Shown: piece after piece, positions 23,150 through 34,400 of the stretch
Layout: each line of letters opens with the position of its first letter
How positions within the stretch are numbered: the first letter of the stretch is position 1
Source of the DNA: Achatina immaculata
Taxonomy: Eukaryota; Mollusca; Gastropoda; Stylommatophora; Achatinidae
Length of the DNA: 64,000 nt
NCBI GenBank assembly: GCA_009760885.1
Contig: CM019713.1
Span: forward strand, 79,984,247-80,048,246
Direction: 5' to 3'
Notes under the pieces: generated by a model
Database searches by the model: none
What the model was told of the DNA's origin: nothing
The model's input: the letters and a program-made list of their open reading frames with translations, nothing else
Made by a program: the position numbers and the translations under genes

Positions 23150-23610
23150 TGTAAGCCTGAGAAGTCACTCACCCATAACCATAAAATCACAAGATAAGTG
23201 CTGTTACAGCTGATCTGTCAAAATCTGGAATATACGCAATTTGTGTCCTGGCATTCGTTACGCACGGAGCCAAGAAGCTTGTAAGATAATTCTGCGGAAT
23301 ACCCTGCCACTCTTGATGAAGAAACAGAGTCAGCTGTGCAACATCAACAGGCGGAGGCTGATTAGTTGATACTCTCAGACCAAGGACTCCCAGAGCGGTT
23401 TCGGTCTTCTACTCCTCCGGTGACTCTAAATCTCTCAGAAAGTCTTTGCATTGTAGAATGTGACACTCCCAACCATCTTGCAACCTGACGAGGGGATTCC
23501 CCATGTTCAATCAACACAGTAGCCCGAATACGTTCTAGGGTTCTAAGACGACTTCTCTGGAACATGGTTTTTGCAACTGCCAAAAGTGTCCTTTTATCAC
23601 AAATTTTATA
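23150..23610 (-). pseudogene. Tc1-like transposase relic with large internal deletion
   Basis: Minus frame 23583-23362 encodes FQRSRLRTLERIRATVLIEH, then PRQVARWLGVSHSTMQRLSE and RFRVTGGVEDRNRSG, the Tc1 N-terminal HTH. Sequence immediately to the left (23150-23390) is the transposase C-terminal end. The copy at 34800-35870 carries an extra roughly 640 bp between the same flanks (cagag / gagcgg), so the catalytic middle was deleted here after the segmental duplication. Confidence 0.83.
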
Positions 23611-23639
23611 ACGAATGAAAAGTAATATATGTTTAGTAA

Positions 23640-23999
23640 TAGTCCCTACTGCAATCTTACATCACGAATCGGCACAAGTTTTTTTTTTACCTGCGTCGGT
23701 TGTAGAACGCGGGAATCATACCACAAATTTACTGTTAACACAACGTGAATTTACGTGATTTTTATACCCACTGTAATAACCAGTGAGTACTTTTTACTAC
23801 CTCATGCATATAGTGGACTGTTTGTGGATGACATTTAAACAAGAAATTATTCTTAATCTTTTGAAATATTTTAACTTATATAACAACTCGTTGAAAATAT
23901 AGGGGTGACCCTTTAATTTTGTAAGTAGTAGTTGAAAATGTTCGTTGTTCGCTCTAGTTAGAAAAGACAGACAACAGTTATCGCCTGATGTGGTGTTTA
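23640..23999. other. Intron-like spacer, duplicated
   Basis: Collinear with about 35895-36245 in unit 2. No gene or named element was seen. Confidence 0.5.
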
Positions 24000-24780
24000 C
24001 CGGAAGGGAGAGAAGAATATTAGTTGTACTGACCCAATTAGAAAGGAGTTTAATGGTCAGATACTGATTTAGTAGAACAACGGATACACATAAACAACTA
24101 TGTATTACTATAAAAGAAAAAACAGATAGGTCTAAATGGTCATATAATGATTCATTGAAAAGAGGATTATGACAATGGTCAGATACTGAACAAAGAGAAA
24201 GATGGGCAACCTAAATGTTAAATAAGGGCCAGTAGAAAAGATGATAAAACTTATAGCTCAGATATTAGATTAGCAGAAACAAGAATAACATTAGGATTAT
24301 GTACCGAATCAAGAGAAGAGAATAACAGTAATTTTATATACAGAGCCAGCAGAAGAATTGTTATGATCATAATTTTGGCCAGAAGAAAGACGAATAATTG
24401 TGATGTCATTTACTGAGTCAAAAGAAGAAGAATAACAGTTATGTCATAATTTGAGTCAACAGAAAGAAGACTTGCCGAAATTGTCGAATGTGCAGACAAT
24501 GCAAAAACAAATAACAGTAATGGTCATATATCTGGTCTGAGAAAGAGGAGCAAAACTAGTCATCAGATATTGGGATTCCAAAAAGGAGATTATCAGTACG
24601 GTCAAATTTTGGTTCCACAGAAAGAGGGAATGCTGTAATGGTTAGATAAATATTGGACCAAGAGAAATAAGAATTAAAGTCACATATTAGGTCACCAGAA
24701 GAAAGAGAAATAACAGTAATTATCAGATACCTGGCCAGCAGAAAATGAGACAGTTGTAATGGTGAAAATGGGGAGAGATT
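24000..24780. repeat. Strongly decayed minisatellite, period about 40 bp
   Basis: Imperfect recurrences of agaaagagaaataacagtaa followed by tggtcagatactgggcc appear roughly every 38-45 bp over the whole stretch, perhaps 18-20 units. The same decayed array is present at 36245-37060 in unit 2. It therefore predates the 10.8-kb duplication. Confidence 0.72.
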
Positions 24781-24971
24781 GGAGAGTTGCTTTCTAAAAC
24801 AAACAGAAACAAATCAAACATTGATTCACCCTGCCATTTTACTTTCTCTCACATCCTCCTGCTTTGTCAACATTTTTTTTAGTTTTCTCTACTTTCTGTT
24901 TATTATCACAGTACACATGAAGCACAATAAATATTATACATCTGTTATTTTCTTTTGGTGCAAAGCAGTAC

Positions 24972-25106
24972 CTTGAATACATCTATCTCCACTATGGCCT
25001 TCCACACATTTATAACACTTTCCGGACTTGTAGTCGCATTTTCTATTGAAACAATACTTAGAGCACGGTGAGTAGCAGCCCTTGCCATAGAAGTTCTCGG
25101 GACAAT
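24972..25106 (-). CDS. EGF-like exon, CPENFYG type, copy 1
   Basis: The 135-nt exon (45 codons, phase 1-1) has acceptor ...ctttag and donor GTACTG. The repeat begins CPENFYGKGCYSPCSKYC and continues with CDYKSGKC-YKC-VEGHSGDRC, giving eight cysteines. It pairs with the upstream CPVG-type exon at 28809-28940. The same two-exon pair is repeated at 37255/39845, which shows that the pair was duplicated together with its introns. Differences from the 37255 copy (GC-Y versus DC-N, SK versus SE, H versus Y, DR versus DS) change loop residues and spare every cysteine. That pattern suggests both copies are under protein-level constraint. Confidence 0.87.
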
Positions 25107-25452
25107 CTAAAGTTTGAGAATGTGAACATAATAAAACTTGTAACTATCTTTAACCTTTGACATCCTGATTCAAATATATATTAGACAAACACGTTTTCGA
25201 ATTCTAATAAAATGAACATTAAATTAGACAATCGGCTCATTTCATATACAACATCTATAGATAATTTCAAGTAGGAAATTTATCCTCGTTAGCAATCTAT
25301 TTATGTTCAAAATTCCCGTTCATAACTTGCGCATAAAATCAGATTTCACAAAAAAGGTATAAACGTAACATTTATATGAAATAAAATTTACAAATAAAAG
25401 TGTGATTAAATAAGATTGTACTTAATAAGATTGTACATAAAAGCTTTCAATT
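25107..25452. other. Intron flank of the 24972 exon
   Basis: Homologous to 37390-37640. It contains no repeats or elements that I recognise. Confidence 0.5.
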
Positions 25453-26213
25453 AAAAAACCTCTACGAAAACAATCGCAGAATCAGGTAATAACGAATAAA
25501 ATCAGAACAGCAGAACCCACACAACAAAAAGGACCGGGGAAATGTACACATGTTCTTCTTTGTTACCAAAAATATATATCATAGTAAAACTCCATAATCA
25601 CAAAATACGACTATTGTGTACAGCTAAACTGCCACAGAGTTGTCGAACAGACTTCTTTTCTCAGGCATTTTCTTTGAAGAGTTGCAGTCAAAAGACATGA
25701 GGGAGAATATGCTGTACGATTAGACATTCAGGGACCTATTGCTAACGGAGTAGGGATCGCCCTATTCCCCCTTGGTGGTGGAGTCTGCTAAAGAAGCATT
25801 GAACGCCCCCTACTTTTTAGCTGTACTCCGAGACTGAAAAATAGTTGCACTAACCCGCTCCTATGCTCATACAATGTTGTACCTCAACACCTCTAGAGAT
25901 TCCCCTGCAAAGAACACCAGTTCTTAGTTACAGGGAGAGAGTACAACACAAGACAAGACGCGATGACAAGATATAGAAAGAAAAAAAAATACATGAATGT
26001 AATGAAATAATAAATGAATCAATATTCACTGGAGAGTATAAGCGAGTTCATGCACTTGAAAATATAAACAATCAGGAAAGATAAATTGGAAAAAAAGCAG
26101 GAGAAAAGATAATGAACAATCACGTTAGCGAGATAATGTATTAACAAATAAGATGATGTAAAACGGCAAAGATGTGAGATCTAATTTTAAATCTATCATC
26201 ATTTTAGGAAATA

Positions 26214-26214
<1 letters not shown>

Positions 26215-26246
<32 letters not shown>

Positions 26247-26283
26247 GATGATGATGATAATGATGACGATGATGATGATAATG
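26215..26283. repeat. (ATG)n microsatellite
   Basis: atgatgatg repeats with a few ggt, aat and acg interruptions. An ATG/TGA-type tract is also the 3' tail of RTE copies in this window. No coding part is attached here. Confidence 0.9.
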
Positions 26284-26447
26284 TAATAAACAGGCCATAT
26301 GGTAGAAAATTAACTGAACCTACAGATTCCCTGAAACTGCTATAAGGGAGATTACTGTGATAATATGCTCCGCTAACAGAACCTGCTAGCCACGACGCCG
26401 ATGATAAATGTAACAGAAAATGAAATTTCAAGGTTTATCCCCCTTAT

Positions 26448-26674
26448 ATATATATACATATATATATGAAGGTTTGTATGAATGTATGTACATATGTATG
26501 TATGTGTATGTATGTATGTATGTATGTATGTACGCATGTGTGTATTTATGTATGTATGTATGTATGTATGCATGTATGTATGTATGTATGTGTGTATGTA
26601 TATGTGTATGTGTGAATATATGTATGTGTGTATTTATGTATGTATATGAGTATGTATGTATGTATGTATGTATG

Positions 26675-26708
<34 letters not shown>

Positions 26709-26730
26709 TGTATGTATGTATGTATGTATA
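26448..26730. repeat. (TATG)n microsatellite, about 280 bp
   Basis: Mostly gtat/atgt tetranucleotides with gtgt and acat interruptions. The long MYVC- or YIHT-type open frames on both strands are repeat translation. It is followed by the hairpin-bearing repeat at 26731. Confidence 0.95.
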
Positions 26731-27005
26731 TTCCAGCAGCACGCTGGAACGCCTGGATCAATTTCAACGAAACTCGGCACACATATGATTTACAATCTGG
26801 ACCGTCTGGGTCAGATCGTCCAAAGCGGAGCCTGGGGGGGGGGGGGAAGGGTTGGGGTAGTATTGAAACCAACTATTGATGTAAACGACGGGAAGTAGAT
26901 CCCGTTATGCTTATGCCTGCCGGATAAAGGTCGGGCCACATAAATCGATGACGTTATATCAGTTGAGATGCCGAGAAACATAAACTGAGCAGATTTCTGA
27001 TTCAC
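26731..27005. repeat. Microsatellite-adjacent dispersed repeat with TTCCAGC/GCTGGAA hairpin
   Basis: It starts ttccagcagcacgctggaac (a 7-bp perfect inverted repeat with a 5-nt loop), then tcaatttcaacgaaactcgg and cacacatatgatttacaatc, and contains a poly-G run. Copies occur at 37741-38060 and 60890-61165, each directly after a (TATG)n or (AT)n run. Confidence 0.83.
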
Positions 27006-27049
27006 TCAAGACACCCTACTGTTTTTATTTTTCCCAAATTAGCTTTTCA

Positions 27050-27330
27050 AATTAGGGAGAGAAAGGGGAAGAGAGAGAATGAGAGGGCGGGGGAGAAAGA
27101 GAGAGGGAGAGAGAATGAGAGGAAGAGAGATAGGGAGAGAGAAAAGTAAGGAGAGGGAAGAGGGGGGAGAGAAAGGGAGAGAGATAGTGAGGGAGTGGGA
27201 GAATGAGAGAGATAAGGACAGAGAGGAAGAGAAATAGATTTGTGATGGCATATTCCTCACACGGAAAACTTTATATTGCTTGCTTAAGGGAGAGAGGGAG
27301 AGAGAGATGGAGAGAGAGGTTAAGAGAAAG
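27050..27330. repeat. GA-rich low-complexity tract
   Basis: Purine-rich gagaga/gggaga sequence, broken at 27238-27285 by a short unique segment. Counterparts are at 38515-38985 and 61205-61480. Confidence 0.9.
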
Positions 27331-27630
27331 AATGAATGAATGAATGAATAATCTTTATTTTTAAAGGGTAAAGAATTGGGCACGCAGGACCGTCTTACAT
27401 TCTGCCCTTCATCACTCCATCTTTCATTCTTCCCACACACTTGATTTAGTACAAATATACAAATTAAATTTTAAAACAACATATCAAAAGAGTGTAAGAA
27501 TTAACTACTACATTCAAAGTAAAAGAGAAGAAGTAATTGACCTAATAAAATAGCACTCACGCACACATACATACGCAGACATATACATAAGCAAAAATAC
27601 ATTGTAAACACAGATCAGGAGAGAGATAGA
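27331..27630 (-). mobile_element. 3' end of the CR1/L2-like LINE, 5'-truncated
   Basis: The sequence gaatgaatgaatgaatgaat, then aatctttatttttaaagggt and gggcacgcaggaccgtctta, is the reverse complement of the last 280 bp or so of the full LINE at 53088-59273, tail repeat included. It is a short 5'-truncated insertion. Confidence 0.87.
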
Positions 27631-27639
27631 GACCGAGAC

Positions 27640-27673
<34 letters not shown>

Positions 27674-27784
27674 ATTTCAGACCGCCATGTTTCCATCACG
27701 GATAACTTTATGTTCCTTGTTCAAGGGTGGCTTCACCCAAGAATTTATTTCTTCTTGCTCCTGGAGGTGAAACGAAAAATGTGC

Positions 27785-27895
27785 TTTGTAAACAAACCGT
27801 CTAGACTTTGTAAAACCATCTAGACTCTGTATAACGCCTAGACTCTGTAAAACCATCTAGACTATGTAGAACCGTCTAGAAGGTTGTGGAAATGT
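27785..27895. repeat. About 20-bp tandem repeat (accatctagactctgtaaa)
   Basis: About five imperfect units alternate accgtctagac and accatctagac. Only two and a half units exist at 39090-39135 in unit 2. The near-identical copy is at 61950-62040. Confidence 0.83.
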
Positions 27896-28189
27896 ATAGA
27901 GCTTTGTTGAAATAAATACCCGGACAACGTCAGGTACTCAGCTAGTACTGGTATAAAGGTTAATTGTCTTTTCGTTTTTATAGTAGTTAAACATATGGGG
28001 GCGATCTTACCCTTAATTAACAGTGCAGAACCCTGAGTTAAAAACGTTTACGTGTTATGAGTGTTTCACCGTACCACAGGAATTGTCGGGAGTTTTTCTT
28101 TTTGGCGGGGTGCGTATGGAATTGGTTTTGAACTCTAACTAATTAGTAGATTCTGTGTCAAATGTCGTAGGAAAACAGTCCTATTTTCT

Positions 28190-28394
28190 ACTCTCTCTCT
28201 CTGAACCTTAAGTGCCAGTGGCACATGGGGCTTCGGCAATGGTTTTCCACAAATGCCTGTCCTTCGCCTTTTTTTTCTGCTCTTGCCCAAGTGAGCCCTC
28301 TATTGCTCAACATCCTTTCTGTTGTTCTTCTCCATGTCTCTTTTGGTCTACCCTTACTTCTATTCCCCTGTGGTGTCCATCATATGTTCTACTA
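28190..28394 (-). mobile_element. Family-C LINE 3'-end insertion
   Basis: On the minus strand it ends WKTIAEAPCATGT, stop, then GA repeats. It is absent at the equivalent place in unit 2 (39430), where the flank reads straight through (ttttcttctagttatgg). Flanking ttcta on both sides may be a short target-site duplication. Confidence 0.72.
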
Positions 28395-28808
28395 GTTATG
28401 GTGTAAGTTTTCCAAAGTGAGAGACTATATCCGATAGAGATTTTTTTATGTTATGGTGGAACAACTCTGGCGAATGTTTCTGTTGTCAGAATAATTTGTG
28501 TGGTACGTACTTCCACCAGCAGTTTCAGATGAATGAGTTGATATACTTCCTCCATCATCAAGTCTTTCATCATCATTTTGCTTCACTATTAAACTGGTTT
28601 TGTGTAACTTCAGTAAAATGCGTTTGTTCTACCATGCGTAGTTCAGCTGTGAGATGTCCGAACCTAGTCCTGTTATGAGTGTATTGAACAAGAAATTGGA
28701 ACGTCCATTATAAATGTGACACTGTGTTTTATTTTGTCAGATGATACCACCATTTTGCACGGGCATAGTAAGTCATATTAGCCTGTTGTATTATGATATG
28801 ACAAGCAC
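28395..28808. other. Intron between 28809 exon and family-C insert
   Basis: Homologous to 39434-39844, 40650-41046, 41858-42275 and 62550-62958. This is the left half of the 1.2-kb exon unit. Nothing coding was seen on the plus strand. Confidence 0.55.
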
Positions 28809-28940
28809 CTTCACATGTTGGGCCAATGTAATCCCCCACACATGACAGACAAGTCCCATTTTCCATGTCACACAGTTGGTCTTGACACAACGGCGGGCAG
28901 GAGAGACTGCATTTATCTCCGTAATTTCCCACGGGACATT
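28809..28940 (-). CDS. EGF-like exon, CPVG type, copy in duplication unit 1
   Basis: The 132-nt exon (44 codons, phase 1-1) has acceptor ctttcag and donor GTGCTT. The repeat begins CPVGNYGDKCSLSCPPLC, then QDQLC-DMENGTC-LSC-VGDYIGPTC, for eight cysteines. An N-G-T sequon is a potential N-glycosylation site. Four further exons of this type lie at 39845, 41047, 42276 and 62959, in intron sequence that is also homologous. Its donor GTGCTT differs from the GTACTT of its relatives (shared only by the 62959 copy), so splice strength could differ. Confidence 0.87.
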
Positions 28941-29099
28941 CTGAAAGAACGAGAACAGAACATCTGAATGATCTTCTTGATACTTTTGACAGAGTTTTAA
29001 CATCCCAAGAGCGCATAAAACTATACTATCAGTATAACATTTATCAATATGTTAGTTTAATAACGACAAGAACAAAAAAGATTACAGAAAAATAGAAGT

Positions 29100-29370
29100 G
29101 TAAAATGAACACGAGATTAAAAGGACATCTATCGCTCATCACAAGCTAAATGAACTAAAGAAGCTGTGGAGAAGGACAGATAAAACTACAAAATTAGTTT
29201 TTAAGGACATGCACTTCTCCCATCGCAACATATGCCCGTACATACAGATTTTCTGAAACTGTTATAAGGGAGATTACTGTGATAATATGCTCCGCTAACA
29301 GAACATGCTAGTTACGATGATGATGATAGTGATTGTAACAGAATATAGATTTTCAGGGTTTGTCCCCCCC
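29100..29370 (+). mobile_element. Short family-A RTE fragment in the exon-unit intron
   Basis: The sequence gattaaaaggacatctatcg to catgcacttctcccatcgca matches the ORF2 C-terminal part of family A. Then acatacagattttctgaaac and ataatatgctccgctaacag match 26325-26440. Equivalent pieces lie at 40140-40390, 41345-41590 and 63250-63500. Confidence 0.65.
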
Positions 29371-29617
29371 CCCCCACCATACTGCTATAAAAGCTCATTC
29401 CCTTTGTTGTATTAGTTAAACATGTGGGGGTGGTCTTCCCCTTATTAACCGTGCAGAACCTAGAGTTAAAAACATTTACGTGTTATGAGTGTTTCACCGT
29501 ACCACGGGAATTGTCGGGAATTTTTCTTTCTTTCTATGGCGGGCTGGGTGATGAATTGATTTTGAACATTAACTAATTAGTAGATTCTGTGTCAAATGTC
29601 GTAGGAGAGCAGTCCTT

Positions 29618-29709
29618 TTTCTGTGTTGTCTGCACAAACATATCCGGCGTAGAGATCTTTAATATTGTTGACAATTTTTTTATGGTATTCCATAGAGTCA
29701 CAGTGAAGA
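29618..29709. repeat. Short exact copy at the duplication junction
   Basis: About 92-95 bp (ttttctgtgttgtctgcaca ... tcacagtgaagatta) are identical to 30764-30857. The left edge shares tcct with the exon unit, and the right edge shares a tta-type overlap with the family-B end. Confidence 0.85.
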
Positions 29710-29934
29710 TTAACGGCACGTGAAGGATGTAAGATATAACAAGACCAAGCATGTGTAAGATATATGTATACAGGCAGACGGCGTGAAAATCTGAAGAGTA
29801 CATTGTTAAGAGAAGCCAAATTAACAGGCATAATGTCCCTTGTTAATGTTAAAAGACTCGCCGCAGACAGGAAAAAGTGACGAATTACCTATGTGAGGTT
29901 TAACGGCACGGGAAGGTATAAGATATATATATAA

Positions 29935-30762
29935 TTCTCGTGCTGTTAAACATCACATAGGGCGTGCATGTCAGTTCGCCACGTCATTCTATTTTCGGCG
30001 AACTTTTCAGTCTAATAAAGGAATTTTAAAAAATGTGTACTAGTTTGGCATAAGAAGATCATACAATAAATATCATTCATTCTCTCTACATTGTCCTCCA
30101 TAGAATTTCATGTGACCAGCCTCTTTTTCCTCAGCCTTTGGTTTTCCAGTTGCTAAATCTTCTTTTGGAAGCCTCTGATTGTTTCTGCTCATCACGTGAC
30201 TGATACATGTCCATCTCCGTTTTCTGATCACACATGAGACAGGCTGTTGTTCACTCATCTGCCTTATCTCTGAGTTTGTTCAATTTATACCGAGTATTTT
30301 ACTTAGGCAATTGTTATGAAAAGAATTTAATTCCTTGTCTATTTCTTTAGTTGTGTGCAACTTGCACGTGCATAAATGAGGCTGGGGATTACATCTGAAC
30401 TGAATAATCTTGTCTTGTTTTTTGTGCTTATAACTTTTCAGTGCCATATGCTCTCAAGTTTCTTGAAGGTGTTTGTTGCTTTTCCTTGTCAATTTCGTGT
30501 CCTATTGTGCTAGTCAGTGAAGACAAGGTGTCTGTTTTTTTCTTTTTTTTTTTTGCACGAAATTCACATTTTCACTGATAACAGTTATGTCATCTGCAAA
30601 ATCAAGATCATCTACTTGGGCCCAATGTACACATACAATGGACGTTTTACCTCTGTAACACTTTTTCTTTATGAAGTCAAAATATATTTGTTCCAAAAAC
30701 CGAGGGAGATAGTATGTATCCTTTATTCACCCCCGTTTCAATCTAAAACCATTCGCTCATTC
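29935..30762 (-). mobile_element. Family-B LINE fragment, duplicate
   Basis: It is the counterpart of 19185-20000. Minus frames give QQPVSCVIRKRRWTCISHVM and LPKEDLATGKPKAEEKEAGH (30258-30073), and QVDDLDFADDITVISENVNF (30696-30514). The latter is RT motif C with FADD. It is broken by several stops. Confidence 0.82.
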
Positions 30763-30914
30763 CTTTTTCTGTGTTGTCTGCACAAACATATCCGGCGTAG
30801 AGATCTTTAATATTGTTGACAATTTTTTTATGGTATTCCATAGAGTCACAGTGAAGATTATATGAGCAGATTGGCGTATAGGCGAGAAGGCAACAAGTCA
30901 GTGAGAGACAGAAG

Positions 30915-31258
30915 AGCATGCATCAAATAAACGTTCAGTCATCTGGCGGTGCATGCTACAAATAAACTTTCATTCCTATGGCGGATCATGCTACAAATAA
31001 ATTTTCACTCCTATGTCGGAGCATGCTACAAATAAACTTTCATTCCTATGTCGGATCATGCTACAAATAAATGTTAATTCCTATGGCGGATCATGCTACA
31101 AATAAACTTTCATTCCTATGTCGGATCATGCTACAAATAAATGTTAATTCCTATGGCGGATCATGCTACAAATAAACTTTCATTCCTATGGCGGATCATG
31201 CTACAAATAAACTTTCATTCCTATGTCGGATCATGCTACAAATAAACTTTCAGTCATC
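30915..31258. repeat. 35-bp ATAAACTTTC minisatellite, 9 to 10 units
   Basis: The unit catgctacaaataaactttc plus attcctatggcggat varies at ggcgg/gtcgg and cttt/gtta. The alternating pattern of variants suggests higher-order duplication of unit pairs. The left flank gagaaggcaacaagtcagtg matches the 14.44-kb array. Confidence 0.92.
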
Positions 31259-31429
31259 TGCCAGATACAGTCAGTAAATAAAAATAAAAACTGGATGGGC
31301 ACAAATTCAAACTAGTAATCTAGAGAGAGAAAACTCTTGAAAAAAAGGAACGAACCCTACTTAAAATTTTCTCGTCTGTATATGAAAGTTCATTCATTCA
31401 TTCATTCATTCATTTGGATGTCCCTTGTG

Positions 31430-34400
31430 GAACATTTCCTCCCTAACAGCACTCATGTAGGCATCTCGGTTGTGAGCAAGATGGCCTGCTGTTGATGCAT
31501 CCATTTGCAGATCATCAACCGTATCTTGCAGCCATCTTCGCCTTGGTCTTCCTCTTTTTCTTTTTCCCATTATGTACCCTTCCTAGACGGTCTTCTCTAG
31601 ATTATCATGACGTTTAACGTGTCCAAAATATTTTCTCTTTCTCTCTTTAATTCTCTTTACTAACCAGCCTTCTTCAATATTAATTTATTGTAGTAAGAAA
31701 ATATATGTTCTTTTTGGTGTCCATTATATTCGAAGAATTCTTCTGTAACATTTGCATTCAAACGTATTTATGTGTTTCTCAGCTGTTTTGTTAAGTGTCC
31801 ATGTCTCACAGCATATGTTGCGACTGGAAAGGTGCATGCACTTAAAAATTATATTTTTGTAGTTCTGACCGTTCCTCTCCACATATCCTTTAGTTGTTTT
31901 ACTTTCTAAAGAGTGATAGATGTCCTCCTTTTATATTGTTTCTCCCTCATTAGTTAGTAGTGATCCAAGACATTCTAAACTCTCCACTTATTCCAATTGT
32001 CCCCCACTAATACATATTTCAGCTGTCTTGTTTGTTTTGTCAGTTGTCATCAAATTTCTTCTCAGACATAATTAGATTTTCCATTCCTTTTTGTCTTGTG
32101 GACAGTAATACTGTGTCATCAGCTTATCTAATCTCTGGTATTTAATAACCTCCAATTGTTATGGCATCGAAACATTCTTTGTCTGCATCGTCTTTATGCT
32201 GCTGACAAAATTCTTCAGCTGCCGTGTGTGGGGTGAAACTCCTCTAGGCCAATGAAGAAAAAATGCGATTAGGGTTGTTGCGCTTCGCCGTCGTGAAGAA
32301 GAAGATGGGAAGGATTACGTGAAGTTTAATCGGTATGGCCAGTAGTCTCGCGGTCAGAGCTATTCTGCTCTAAAGGGCGGCCATGTTCTATATAAAACCA
32401 TACTGGAACAATATATCTAAATCAGCTTTATCCAGTTGTAAAACTTGATGCTACTCATATCACGATACCTCTGCTCTAGAGGCCGGTCAGGTCCTATATA
32501 CACCCATACTGGGATAATACGCCTAAACCAGCTTAACCCAGCGGTGAAAATTAATAATGGCAAGGATTCGTCCTGCCTGCTCGACAAAAGCTCAGTCCTG
32601 TTCATCACCATTAAGGGTAGCGGATACAATCACAAAATGCTGAATTAGGAGATACTGGACCAGTGCAGTCTAAATAGACAACCACATTTCACCTGATATA
32701 TTCATATCCAAATCACGTTTAGATTTTCCGGTGTGAAAGTCCAACTCCGAACTGGATGAGCCACCACCTCTAACCCGGCTGTGATATATTCATATCCAAA
32801 CAATGTCCAGGTTCTCCGGTGAGGAAATCCAACTCTAGACTAAACTGGTGTAACGAAAACCACAGTGTCACGCAATGCCTTTTCTGTGACCCACCGAGAA
32901 TATAGGCCCACGATGCTCTGAGCCTCCATCATAAATGAGACAATTGCGAGAACCACAGGAGTAAATTCAGTAGGATCACTGCACGATCTCGAATGTAGAA
33001 GCGAACGAAGAGGAAGAAGTCTCTATTACTCCTCATTTTATTTTCATTACACAAGTTAAATAAGAAAAGCGACAGTATGCACTGCCGACGGACCCCTTGT
33101 TTTATGTCAAACCAGTTTGTTGTTTCACTATTTAGTCTTACTGCTGCTTGTTTTTGCAGTGATGTTAATTGTATCAAATGTGTTGGACATTCCATTTTTT
33201 CCATTATTTCCCAAAGTTTCTGGAGTTATACACAGTCAAATGCCTTTGAGTAGTCTATAAACGATAAATGTAGATTCACATTAAACTCTCTATATTTCTC
33301 TATTATTAATCTTATATTGAATATTTTCTCTCTTGATCCTCTTCCTTACCTGAAACCAGCTTCGACCATATTGACTTCTTCTTCTATTTTCATACGAAGT
33401 CTACCCATTACGATTTTTAACATAAGTGTATTGGCGTGACTAATCAGGGCAACAGTAATATAGTTTATGCATGATTTCGGGTTACACTTTTTTATCAGTG
33501 ATATGAATACAGTTATTTTACATTCTTTTTGCCAAATACCTGAATGCCATATCTTTCTACATTCTGCATGACATATTGCTGCACATTCCTTTCCTTCATC
33601 TTTAATAAGTCCGGGTGTTATCTCATCACATCATGGTGATTTAATGAATTACCATTTTTCAGATTCTTTATTGCCCATAAAGCTTCTTCTATTGTCGGTT
33701 CGGGTTCTTTCTCCTCCAATAATAATTCATACTATTGATTTCTGCTTTCACAGTCGGTTGTTTCATACATTCCTCTACAATATTCTTTCCATCTTTCTAT
33801 AATTTCCTCTGTCTCTGTCAAGGTGTTCCCCATCTCGTTACAAATTACATTTTGCTTAGGTGTGACATTTCTCGTCAAAGTCTTCATATCTTTAAACACT
33901 TCATTATCTCTTACACACTTCTAATGTCCTACTATTCTTTCACAACAATCACGTATGTACTATTTTTTTTTGTCTTTTCTTTGTTTCTTCGTTTGTCTTT
34001 TGTCAAAGATTTATATTCCTCTTTGTTGTTGTTTGTCACTTTCCATTGCGTCTTCATTTCTCTACGTTTTTTATCAGTTCCAGTGTGATTGCTGTAATCC
34101 ATTTATTCTTTTGTGTTTTCTTTCGCTGTTGTTGTTAAGCTATCTCTGGCCTGCGTAGCCAATTCATCTGGTGCCATCTCCTCCCATACAGCCATCGGAT
34201 TTCGAATCTGTTCTTCACTTCTATACCGTAAATTTCTAGTATTGTTATAAGATCAAAGCGAAGTGGTTTTGATCGGGTACTGTCTTTTTTATCATTATAT
34301 TCTTGTCTGCTATTAATAACTCATGGTCCGTGTCACAATCAGCACCTGGTAAAGACTTTTTGATGCTATACTTGATCTCCACCTTATTTGCACTAAAATG

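Larger units (their letters stand above)
18905..29617. repeat. Tandem segmental duplication, unit 1 (10.7 kb)
   Basis: It is collinear with 29710-40637 across family-B fragments, the family-A RTE, the Tc1 relic, the decayed minisatellite, both EGF exons and their introns. Differences include an SINE-region insertion and minisatellite expansion in unit 2, and a Tc1 deletion and extra intron sequence (25453-26440) in unit 1. Divergence looks moderate by eye. Confidence 0.88.
25453..29617. repeat. Near-identical segment, copy 1 (partner 59526-63765)
   Basis: It is collinear and almost identical to 59526-63765, including microsatellites of nearly the same length. Visible differences are a 91-bp stretch absent here, poly-G length near 26830, one fewer base in the partner's EGF exon, and scattered single changes. 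Confidence 0.92.

Noticed and set aside
26420..26879. Long MYVCMYVC and YIHTYIHT frames (also at 60582-61029)
   Set aside because: Direct translation of the TATG microsatellite, open on both strands because of the repeat.
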